A stretch of DNA of 13,706 nt from NCBI GenBank assembly GCA_035537095.1, contig DATLMV010000116.1, positions 1 through 13,706 on the forward strand, in the 5' to 3' direction. Source of the DNA: DASWNP01 sp035537095. GTDB taxonomy: Bacteria > Acidobacteriota > Blastocatellia > Pyrinomonadales > Pyrinomonadaceae. Made by a program: the position numbers and the translations under genes. The notes beneath the pieces are model-generated. The model had not been told where the DNA came from. It was given only the letters and a program-made list of their open reading frames with translations, and did no database searches. This document shows positions 7,161-13,061 of this stretch, piece by piece; position 1 is the first letter of the stretch, and each line of letters opens with the position of its first letter.

Positions 7161-7556
7161 TCAAATCTTTTCCGGCGGTAGTTGTTCGAGGATGACCTGT
7201 GCGATGGCGTGTTCGTTGGTGTGAGAGAGCGAGAGGTGTGCGTGCGTTGCGCCGGATTGTTGAAAGAGGCGGAGCGCGTGGGCGTGAAAGAGGATGGCGG
7301 GCGCGCCCGTCTCCTGCGAGACGACCTCGACCTCCTGCCAAGCGACGCCGCCCGACCATCCCGTGCGGAGTGCTTTGAGCGCAGCCTCTTTGGCGGCGAA
7401 GCGCGCGGCGAAATGTTGCGCGGCGACCGTGCCGCGACCCTCGCAGTAGGCGCGCTCCTGCGCGGTGAAGACGCGCTCGGCGAAGCGCGGCGTGCGCGCG
7501 ATGACTTCACGAACGCGCGCGACTTCGATAATGTCTATGCCGATGGAAATAATCAC
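7161..7556 (-). CDS. acpS: Holo-[acyl-carrier-protein] synthase
   Basis: A 131-residue cytoplasmic enzyme that moves 4'-phosphopantetheine from CoA to a serine of acyl carrier protein, making it competent for fatty-acid synthesis. The family signatures are present: GIDIIEVARV at residues 6-15 with the metal-binding Asp8, and the second motif ARFAAKEAALKAL with Glu57. The closing strand HLSLSHTNEHAIAQVI is also typical. Length is normal for the trimeric AcpS type. The start codon is GTG (7556-7554); the residues right after it are the conserved first strand, so a later start is excluded. No clear Shine-Dalgarno precedes it. Its 5' end overlaps or abuts divergent pgeF, so its promoter must lie within pgeF coding sequence. 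It converges with the PBP gene across the hairpin at 7086. Confidence 0.93.
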   Translation of the reverse strand: MIISIGIDIIEVARVREVIARTPRFAERVFTAQERAYCEGRGTVAAQHFAARFAAKEAALKALRTGWSGGVAWQEVEVVSQETGAPAILFHAHALRLFQQSGATHAHLSLSHTNEHAIAQVILEQLPPEKI

Positions 7557-8400
7557 GGATGAGTTGAAACTTGAACGCGCCGGATTTCAATGGCGCGAAA
7601 GAGACGGCGTGCGCGCTCTCGTCTGCACGCCGCTTGAGCGCGAGGGGTTCACGAACGCCTTCTCGACGCGCGCGGGCGGCGTCAGCCCCATGCCCGAAGG
7701 CGCGCTCAACCTCGCGGGCTTCGACGACGACGCAGCCGAAAACATTCAAGAGAACCGCCGACGCTTCCTGCGCCTCTTAGACGGCGCGTGGACGCTCGCC
7801 GCCTGCTGGCAGGTGCACGGCGCGGACGTGCGCGTCGTCAAAGATGCGCGGGACGCGCGCGGCGAACCGGGGGCGCGCGGTGAGACGGTGCGCTGTGATG
7901 CGCTGACGACGGACGCGCCGGGCGTGCTCGTCGGCGTCAAGACGGCTGACTGTGTACCGGTGCTGCTCGGCGACGGGCGGACGGGCGCGGTCGCCGCCGT
8001 TCATGCCGGATGGCGCGGCACGCTCGCCGAAATCGTCCCGCGCGCGCTCGAACGCATGAAACGCGAGTACGGCACTCGTCCCGCAGATGTGCGCGCGGCA
8101 GTCGGCCCTGCGGCGGGCGTCTGCTGCTACGAGGTCGGCGCGGAGGTCATCGAAGCCTTCGGTCAAAAATTCGCCGACGCCGCGAGTCTCTTTGTCCCGA
8201 CACGCGAGGGCCACGCGCGCGTTGATTTGCACAAAGCCAACCAGCGACAACTCACGGAAGCGGGCGTCGCCCGCGAACGCGTCCACCTGCTCCCGCTCTG
8301 CACCATGTGCCGCACAGACCTCTTCTTCTCCTACCGCCGCGAGAAACAACTTCTAGGCCGCACGGGCCGCCTGCTCGCCGTCATCGGAAAAAGAGGTTAG
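7543..8400 (+). CDS. pgeF: PgeF/YfiH-family (Cu-oxidase_4, 'laccase domain') protein
   Basis: About 285 residues of the DUF152/YfiH family. E. coli PgeF removes UDP-MurNAc carrying L-Ser in place of L-Ala, preserving peptidoglycan fidelity; relatives also show purine-nucleoside phosphorylase activity. Zinc-ligand motifs are intact (numbered from ATG 7543): His92 in WQVHGADV, Cys137 in KTADCVPVLL and His154 in AAVHAGWRGT. GPAAGVCCYEVG, RVDLHKANQRQL and CTMCRTDLFFSYRRE complete the pattern. The start is uncertain: ATG 7531, 7537 and 7543 are in frame, none with a good ribosome site, and TTG 7564 is possible. ATG starts overlap the 5' end of divergent acpS by 14-26 bases. The TAG stop and the two codons before it lie within the perfect inverted repeat at 8392. 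Context with a PBP fits a cell-wall role. Confidence 0.92.
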   Translation: MEIITDELKLERAGFQWRERDGVRALVCTPLEREGFTNAFSTRAGGVSPMPEGALNLAGFDDDAAENIQENRRRFLRLLDGAWTLAACWQVHGADVRVVKDARDARGEPGARGETVRCDALTTDAPGVLVGVKTADCVPVLLGDGRTGAVAAVHAGWRGTLAEIVPRALERMKREYGTRPADVRAAVGPAAGVCCYEVGAEVIEAFGQKFADAASLFVPTREGHARVDLHKANQRQLTEAGVARERVHLLPLCTMCRTDLFFSYRREKQLLGRTGRLLAVIGKRG

Positions 8401-8474
8401 ATGTCGGATGTTAGATGTTAGATAAAGGCAAAGCTAATCTTTATCTAACATCTAACATCCGACATCTAACCTCT
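8392..8474. repeat. Perfect 36-bp inverted repeat of 7-nt units between pgeF and the DsbD-N-like gene
   Basis: The left arm (8392-8427) and right arm (8439-8474) are exact reverse complements, with an 11-nt loop (8428-8438). From 8397 the left arm is four heptamers: TTAGATG, TCGGATG, TTAGATG, then TTAGATA. The pgeF stop TAG (8398-8400) lies in the first heptamer; the other gene's stop (8481-8479) lies just outside. The lack of any mismatch suggests recent origin or active maintenance. It could serve as a two-way terminator for these convergent genes, though it is AT-rich and has no T run. Confidence 0.9.
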
Positions 8475-8478
8475 ATCT

Positions 8479-9072
8479 TTATCTTCTGCGCCCGCCGCCG
8501 AAGATTCGCGTATTGATGCGTTGGACGGGATCGTTTGCGCCGACGACGCCGATTGGCATCCGGACTTCGCGCGTCGTCGGCGGATAGCAGACCTCGTCGG
8601 TGCAAGCCTGAAAGCGCACCTTCGCGCGCAGTTCGGTGACGCCCTGTTGAAAGTCCGAAGGCAGCGTGATCTGGAAGCGCATCACGGCGCGTCCTTCAAA
8701 GACCGCGAGCCGTTCTCCCTGAGAAAATTTCAGAGTCCGCACGACGGCGCGCGGGAACGTGACCGCGCTCGTGCGAACGCCGCGCGGAGCGTCAATCTGG
8801 ACGGTCGTCGGGATGGCATACTTGCCGAGCGGGCGGTTGCCGTTGACGTGATAGCCCTGCGGGATGTCCAGCACGACCGCCGCCTGAACGGTGCGACCGC
8901 GCTGCGCCTTGTCGGTCGCAAAGAAACCGTTGACGCCGATGTTGCTCGACTGCACGAGCGGAACTATCGCGGCTCCCGGCATCGTCGCAGAAAAACTCCG
9001 CGAAGTTTCCGTCAGTAAAAATGCGGCCAGCGCAAACATCAACGCGTGTCGGGTGAAAGCTCTTAATTTCAT
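8479..9072 (-). CDS. Stand-alone DsbD N-terminal-like (DsbD-alpha) periplasmic protein
   Basis: A 197-residue exported protein resembling the immunoglobulin-like N domain of the thiol:disulfide transporter DsbD, which passes electrons to periplasmic partners. Signal peptide: MKLRAFTRHALMFALAAFLL, with a likely cut after RSFSA. Family marks are GYHVNGNRPLGKYAIPT (residues 73-89) and QACTDEVCYPP (156-165), with the redox pair Cys157 and Cys162. The pair is one residue closer than the E. coli CADAGFC arrangement. Neither the membrane core nor the C-terminal thioredoxin domain follows; the protein ends GGGRRR. It therefore needs a separate electron donor or is only structurally related. Start 9072 is chosen because it opens a clean signal peptide; an extension back to 9369 would run through the repeat at 9090 and the 3' end of rlmN. 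It may be co-transcribed with rlmN upstream. Confidence 0.8.
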   Translation of the reverse strand: MKLRAFTRHALMFALAAFLLTETSRSFSATMPGAAIVPLVQSSNIGVNGFFATDKAQRGRTVQAAVVLDIPQGYHVNGNRPLGKYAIPTTVQIDAPRGVRTSAVTFPRAVVRTLKFSQGERLAVFEGRAVMRFQITLPSDFQQGVTELRAKVRFQACTDEVCYPPTTREVRMPIGVVGANDPVQRINTRIFGGGRRR

Positions 9073-9089
9073 GCGGGCGAATTTCCTTC

Positions 9090-9246
9090 GAGAATAATTT
9101 ACAGGATGGACAGGATAAACAGAACCGATAGGGGAAACGGGTAAAGGGGTAAAAGGGGAAGGGGAAAGCATCTGTCTTTCGCCCTTTAACCATTTTCCGT
9201 TTCCCCCTTTACCCTCATCCGTTCGCATCCTGTCGAATAATGTTTG
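9090..9246. repeat. Long imperfect inverted repeat between rlmN and the DsbD-N-like gene
   Basis: Outer parts: AATAATTTACAGGATGG (from 9093) against CATCCTGTCGAATAAT (from 9226). Inner parts: AGGGGAAACGG plus GTAAAGGGGTAAAAGGGG (9130-9158) against a pyrimidine arm (9174-9214) containing CCGTTTCCCCCTTTACCC. The turn lies near 9169-9173. ACAGGAT occurs twice in the left arm, 9 bases apart. The element fills nearly all of the 187-base gap and would form a stem of roughly 70 bp with several mismatches. The word type matches 562-722. Confidence 0.65.
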
Positions 9247-9259
9247 CACCGCGAGCCGT

Positions 9260-10357
9260 TCAAGCCAGTTGATAAAGCTTGGGCTCGGCAGGCGGCGCGT
9301 CGCGGCGTGCGGCGAGTTGGCCGCAGGCGGCGTAGATGTCGCGCCCGCGCGGGCGACGCACGAAGGCATGGATGCCTTTGGCTTCGAGAATCGCTTTGAA
9401 GCTCTCGACGCGCTCGGGCGTCGAGGGGCGATAGGGGAGCGGGTCAGCCGGATTGTGCGGAATCATGTTGACCTTCGCGCGCTGTAGCCCGTGACGATTG
9501 AGCAGGTTCGCCAGTTGTCGCGCGTGCTCGTCGGAATCGTTGACGCCGTCGAGCATGACGTATTCGAAGGTGAAACGCTCGCCCGGTCTGAGCGATGCTT
9601 CAAACTCTTTGCACGCGGCGAGCAGTTGGTCGAGCGGCCATTTTTTGTTGATGGGCATCAGGCGATTGCGCAACTCATCCGTCGGCGCGGCGAGCGAGAT
9701 GGCGAGATGCGGTCGGGCCTGTATGCCCGCCAGTTCGCGGATGCGCGGCACTACGCCTGCCGTCGAAACCGTGACGCGGTTGGGGACGATATGAAGCCCT
9801 TCGGGTTCGGCCATCACGCCGAGCGCCTTCATCAGCGACTCGAAGGCGAGGAACGGTTCGCCCGCGCCCATCGCAACGAGATTCGTGCCGCGCGGCGTCC
9901 GCGTGCCCGTGCCGTAGGCATCGTTGAGCGCGATGATGATCTGTTCGACGATCTCGCCCGCCGTCAGCGTGCGGAGCAGACCGAGTTTCGCCGTCAGACA
10001 GAAATCACATTGCAGGGGACAGCCCGACTGCGACGAAAAGCAGATGGTGTCGCGCCGCTCCTCGGGGATAAACACGGCCTCGACGGGAAGATTATCGTGC
10101 GTCTTCAAAAGATAACGGCGCGTCCCATCTTCGGCGATGTAGCGCGACTCGACGGTCAGCGTCGCGGCGGTCGCACGCTCGGCGAGCAGCGCGCGAAAAT
10201 CTTTCGGCAAGTCCGTCATCTCGTCGAACGAACGGAGACGCCTGCGGTGCAGCGCAGAGAAAATCTGCCGCGCGCGAAACGCGGGTTCGCCGCACGCTTC
10301 GACGAACGCGCGCAACTCCTCGGGCGAGAGTCCCGTCAGATGTATGGCTTGCTCCAT
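9260..10357 (-). CDS. rlmN: Dual-specificity 23S rRNA (A2503)/tRNA (A37) C2-methyltransferase, radical SAM
   Basis: A 365-residue cytoplasmic radical-SAM enzyme that adds a C2 methyl to adenosine in 23S rRNA and certain tRNAs, improving peptidyl-transfer accuracy. The 4Fe-4S cluster motif CxxxCxxC is Cys113, Cys117 and Cys120 (SGCPLQCDFC). The two RlmN-specific cysteines are present: Cys106 (TICFSSQ) and Cys345 in DIYAACGQLA. Between them sit the usual GAGEP (SAM binding) and VSTAGVVPRIREL motifs. The related Cfr, which methylates C8 and gives antibiotic resistance, has the same cysteines; the housekeeping context and the long C-terminus with DIYAACGQL favour RlmN. ATG 10357 has AAGGA a few bases upstream and gives normal length. 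A TTAAAAT box just before the ribosome site may be its -10. The 3' end runs to the repeat at 9246. Confidence 0.95.
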   Translation of the reverse strand: MEQAIHLTGLSPEELRAFVEACGEPAFRARQIFSALHRRRLRSFDEMTDLPKDFRALLAERATAATLTVESRYIAEDGTRRYLLKTHDNLPVEAVFIPEERRDTICFSSQSGCPLQCDFCLTAKLGLLRTLTAGEIVEQIIIALNDAYGTGTRTPRGTNLVAMGAGEPFLAFESLMKALGVMAEPEGLHIVPNRVTVSTAGVVPRIRELAGIQARPHLAISLAAPTDELRNRLMPINKKWPLDQLLAACKEFEASLRPGERFTFEYVMLDGVNDSDEHARQLANLLNRHGLQRAKVNMIPHNPADPLPYRPSTPERVESFKAILEAKGIHAFVRRPRGRDIYAACGQLAARRDAPPAEPKLYQLA

Positions 10358-10538
10358 TGTCCTTATATTTTAACACTCCCGCCCGCCAAAACTCACACCG
10401 CGCGCCGTGCTTCAAGACGCGAATCGGCGCGCAGCAGTCGCGCGTGTTCCGTTATCAACGGGAGAAGTTTTTGATGATAGTGAGCGTCGAGACGTTGTGC
10501 GGCGCGTGATGGGCGTATGGATAAGCGCGGCTCTCGTT

Positions 10539-10544
10539 TATAAT
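10539..10544 (+). promoter_or_regulatory. Candidate -10 box (TATAAT) for the DUF1287 lipoprotein gene
   Basis: An exact TATAAT occurs in the 265-base divergent gap between rlmN and the lipoprotein gene, 79 bases before the chosen start. The expected -35 position (about 10516) holds TATGGA, a poor match, so an activator or an extended leader may be needed. The rest of the gap shows nothing recognisable. Confidence 0.4.
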
Positions 10545-10622
10545 CGCGGCGGGAACGGTCGGCGGTGAAACTTCGTCGGCTGTTGTCGAAGAATGTCGCG
10601 TCGTAGAAGTCAGGACAAACTC

Positions 10623-11300
10623 ATGAGCGTCTGGAAATATTGTTTGTGTGCGGCGGCGTTGTTGGCGAGCGGTTGTGACGCGGCGCGCATCGTTTCGCAG
10701 CCGGTCGGGCAGGCGGGCGCGCAGACGCAGAGCGCGGCACGCCGCGACGATGTGCCCAAGCGTTCGAGCGGGTCGGAGTTTCTGGACAAACTGGTCGAGG
10801 CCGCGATTGAGCGGACGAAGTCTAAGGTACGATACGACGCGACCTATTACGTGATTGATTATCCGAACGGCGACGTTCCGGCGGAAATCGGCGTCTGCAC
10901 GGACGAGGTCATCCGTTCGTATCGCAAGCTCGGCGTTGACTTGCAGAGGGAAGTGCACGAAGACATGAAACGCAACTTCGCGCTCTACCCGCAGAAGTGG
11001 GGACTCAAGAAGACCGACACCAACATTGACCACCGCCGCGTCCCGAATCTGATGGTCTTCTTCGAGCGCAAGGGCGCGTCGCTCGCCGTCACCGACAAGG
11101 CGAAGGATTACGCACCCGGCGACATCGTGACTTGGGACTTGGGCGGCGAACTGACGCACATCGGCCTCGTCGTCAACGTCGCATCCGCCGCCGACCCCGA
11201 ACGCCTCCTCATCGTCCACAACATCGGCGCGGGGCCGCAGATGGAAGACGTGCTCTTCAACTGGAAAATCACGGGCCACTATCGTTACAAGGGGCCGTGA
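10623..11300 (+). CDS. DUF1287 (YijF-like) lipoprotein with cysteine-peptidase-like residues
   Basis: A 225-residue lipoprotein. The signal peptide MSVWKYCLCAAALLASGC ends in a lipobox (ASGC, lipidated Cys18), so the mature protein is membrane-anchored. The body closely follows the DUF1287 pattern: YPNGDVPAEIGVCTDEVIRSYR with Cys92, LQREVHEDM, YPQKWGL, NIDHRRVPNL, then YAPGDIVTWDLGG and LTHIGLVV with His179. The order Cys, GDIV-W, then His resembles the NlpC/P60 or CHAP cysteine-peptidase layout, which often cuts peptidoglycan peptides. I infer such an activity, but it is not established for this family. A linker of about 45 residues rich in Gln, Arg and Ser separates the lipid anchor from the domain. 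ATG 10623 is chosen over 10593 because CAGGA precedes it at proper spacing and the signal peptide then starts cleanly. Confidence 0.85.
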   Translation: MSVWKYCLCAAALLASGCDAARIVSQPVGQAGAQTQSAARRDDVPKRSSGSEFLDKLVEAAIERTKSKVRYDATYYVIDYPNGDVPAEIGVCTDEVIRSYRKLGVDLQREVHEDMKRNFALYPQKWGLKKTDTNIDHRRVPNLMVFFERKGASLAVTDKAKDYAPGDIVTWDLGGELTHIGLVVNVASAADPERLLIVHNIGAGPQMEDVLFNWKITGHYRYKGP

Positions 11301-11305
11301 GCAAA

Positions 11306-11396
11306 GGGATGAGGGCAGAGGGATGAGGGATGAATAAGAACTGATTGGCTCATTTGTTTATTGAATCATTTCCTCATTGAATCAATGAACAAATGA
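11306..11396. repeat. Heptamer array followed by an AT-rich inverted repeat, upstream of the SET gene
   Basis: Four 7-nt units run without gap from 11306 to 11333: three GGGATGA and one GGGCAGA (second position). After a short spacer, TCATTTGTTTATTGAATCA (11350-11368) pairs with TGAATCAATGAACAAATGA (11378-11396) with two mismatches over a 9-nt loop; ATTGAATCA also repeats directly at 11360 and 11376. The array begins 5 bases after the lipoprotein stop. The element fills almost the whole gap to the next gene. Confidence 0.75.
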
Positions 11397-11427
11397 TTTA
11401 ATGACTAAATTCTTGGAGAGTCGGCGG

Positions 11428-11856
11428 ATGAGTGAAGAGTTGGCTGCGGGAATCGAGGTGAAGCCGTCGCGGATTGAGGGGCGCGGATGTTTTGCGACGG
11501 CGTTTTTTGCGCGCGGGCGCAAGATTGCGGAGTTGACGGGCGAGCGCGTGTCGCGGCGCGAGGCGGCGCGGCGGATGCGCGGGCGCAGGCGTCTGCGTAT
11601 CTGCGCGATTAACACTTACTGGGGCATTGACGGCAGCGTCGGCGGCAACGGCACGCAGTACATCAACCATTCGTGCGCGCCCAACTGCTACATGAAGATT
11701 CTCTACGGTCACATCATCTTCTACGCGCTGCGCGACATCCGACCGGGCGAAGAGATCACGCTCGACTACGTCGAATCCTATCATCCCGACTCGAAACAAT
11801 GTCGCTGCAATGCCCCGTCGTGCAGGGGAACGATCAATAAGAAGAAGAAAAAGTAG
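11428..11856 (+). CDS. Small bacterial SET-domain protein-lysine methyltransferase-like protein
   Basis: A 142-residue protein made almost only of a SET domain, the SAM-dependent lysine methyltransferase fold best known from eukaryotic histone modifiers. Visible marks in order: GIEVKPSRIEGRGCFA (SAM-binding start of SET), the core motif YINHSCAPNC with the NHS loop, GEEITLDY (catalytic tyrosine region), and a post-SET CRCNAPSCRG cysteine cluster that would bind zinc with the NHSC cysteine. There is no signal peptide, so it is cytoplasmic. The C-terminus is a run of five lysines, possibly a nucleic-acid or substrate contact or an automethylation target. ATG 11428 has GGAGAG 8 nt upstream; the in-frame ATG 11401 lies at the edge of the repeat with no ribosome site and is rejected. 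The substrate is unknown. The stop TAG sits at the start of the next repeat. Confidence 0.88.
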   Translation: MSEELAAGIEVKPSRIEGRGCFATAFFARGRKIAELTGERVSRREAARRMRGRRRLRICAINTYWGIDGSVGGNGTQYINHSCAPNCYMKILYGHIIFYALRDIRPGEEITLDYVESYHPDSKQCRCNAPSCRGTINKKKKK

Positions 11857-11920
11857 ATGTCGGATGTCGGATGTTAGATGTTGGCAAGAGACCGTCGCTG
11901 CTTTTGTCTGACATGTCAAC
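11854..11920. repeat. Second TTAGATG/TCGGATG heptamer array, starting at the SET stop codon
   Basis: Heptamers run from 11853: GTAGATG, TCGGATG, TCGGATG, TTAGATG, then a decayed TTGGCAA. The same two words build the perfect hairpin at 8392, in slightly different order. The SET stop TAG (11854-11856) is inside the first unit. A partner arm is only faintly visible: CTTTTGTCTGACATGTCAAC (11901-11920) pairs loosely with 11872-11889. This copy looks older or incompletely paired. Confidence 0.7.
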
Positions 11921-11949
11921 ACGATTTTCCTGATGGAGATTGAACGGTT

Positions 11950-13014
11950 TTGAGTTTGGACAAGTACGGATGGGACGCTTTTTTCGCGGAGAGTTTCGCG
12001 CCGCTGGCGCGCGATGGCTACGCGGCGGGGCGCGTCTTTTTGCAGCACAATAAGATTTACATGCTCTACGCGGAAGCGGGCGAGTTGGCGGCAGAGGTGG
12101 CGGGCAAGATGGAGTATGAGGCGTCGGGGCCGGATGATTTTCCGGCGGTCGGCGATTGGGTGGCGATTCGCACGCGGAAGGATGAGCGGAAGGCGACGAT
12201 TCATGAAATCCTGCCGCGACGGAGCAAGTTTTCGCGCAAAGTGGCAGGCAGCCGGACGGATGAACAGATCGTCGCCGCCAACGTTGACACGCTCTTTCTC
12301 GTGACGGGGCTGGACAATGATTTCAACCTCCGGCGCATCGAGCGTTATCTGCTGATGGCGAGCGAGAGCGGCGCGCGTGCCGTCGTCGTCTTGAACAAGG
12401 CGGACGTGGCCGAAGATGTCGAAGCCAAGGTGCGCGAGGTGCGTGCTATCGCGTCGGATGCCCCGGTGCTGTTGATGAGCGCGAAAGAGAGCGAGGGCGT
12501 CGAGCAGTTGTTGCCCTACACGGGCGCGGGCCAGACCGTCTCGCTCATCGGCTCGTCGGGCGTCGGCAAGTCAACCATCATCAACAAACTTCTCGGCACG
12601 GAGAAGCAGAAGGTCAGCGAAGTGCGCGCGAGCGACGAGCGCGGCAAGCACACGACGACGCACCGCGAACTCCTCCTGCTCCCGACCGGCGGACTCATCA
12701 TAGACACGCCGGGGATGCGCGAGCTTCAACTGCTCGTGCGCGAGCACGGGCTGCGCGACACCTTCGAGGACATCGAAGCTTTGATGAGTCGTTGTTATTT
12801 CAGCGACTGCGGGCACAAGACCGAGCCGGACTGCGCCGTGCGTGAAGCGTTGGCGACCGGCGAACTCGACGCCGAGCGTTACAGCAACTATCAGAAGATG
12901 CAGGCCGAGATGGACGCGCTCGCCGCCAAGCAGGCGCGCGGGCTGGCGGCGTTGAAGAAAGAGAAGATGAAGAAGATTCATCAGGAGTTGAAGAAGCATA
13001 AGAAACGATATTAA
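11950..13014 (+). CDS. rsgA: Ribosome small-subunit-dependent GTPase A
   Basis: A 354-residue circularly permuted GTPase that checks late 30S subunit assembly and helps release RbfA. Order: an N-terminal OB-fold (about 20-100), then GTPase motifs in permuted order, G4 NKAD at 149-152, P-loop GSSGVGKS at 201-208, switch RGKHTTTH at 231-238 and G3 DTPG at 252-255. A zinc motif follows with Cys282, Cys287, His289 and Cys295. The C-terminus is strongly basic (KKEKMKKIHQELKKHKKRY), suited to rRNA contact. The start is a TTG: a stop lies 7 bases upstream in frame and no ATG appears before residue 38. TTG 11950 or 11956 are the choices, with GGAG at 11935 rather far upstream. The rare start and long spacing suggest low translation. 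The histidine replacing the usual hydrophobic residue near the P-loop is within the TTTH switch, as in other RsgA proteins. Confidence 0.94.
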   Translation: MSLDKYGWDAFFAESFAPLARDGYAAGRVFLQHNKIYMLYAEAGELAAEVAGKMEYEASGPDDFPAVGDWVAIRTRKDERKATIHEILPRRSKFSRKVAGSRTDEQIVAANVDTLFLVTGLDNDFNLRRIERYLLMASESGARAVVVLNKADVAEDVEAKVREVRAIASDAPVLLMSAKESEGVEQLLPYTGAGQTVSLIGSSGVGKSTIINKLLGTEKQKVSEVRASDERGKHTTTHRELLLLPTGGLIIDTPGMRELQLLVREHGLRDTFEDIEALMSRCYFSDCGHKTEPDCAVREALATGELDAERYSNYQKMQAEMDALAAKQARGLAALKKEKMKKIHQELKKHKKRY

Positions 13015-13020
13015 GGTTCG

Positions 13021-13048
13021 CTTGCGCGGTGACTCGCCGAGCCGCAAG
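13021..13048 (+). promoter_or_regulatory. Small hairpin next to the DinB-fold gene's ribosome site
   Basis: CTTGCG (13021-13026) pairs exactly with CGCAAG (13043-13048), with inner CGG/CCG pairs. The right arm covers AAG of the perfect Shine-Dalgarno AAGGAGG (13046-13052). It could lower translation or be chance in GC-rich sequence. Confidence 0.25.
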
Positions 13049-13061
13049 GAGGTTTTTACCG

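Noticed and set aside
8392..8474. CRISPR-like array
   Set aside because: The units are contiguous 7-mers in inverted arms with no unique spacers, and no cas gene is present.
9260..10357. Cfr-type antibiotic-resistance methyltransferase
   Set aside because: The shared radical-SAM motifs fit, but length, C-terminal DIYAACGQL pattern and housekeeping context favour RlmN.
9491..10474. Plus-strand frame of 327 codons opposite rlmN
   Set aside because: It is antisense to an rlmN with intact catalytic motifs; the translation is Arg-rich with no recognisable fold.
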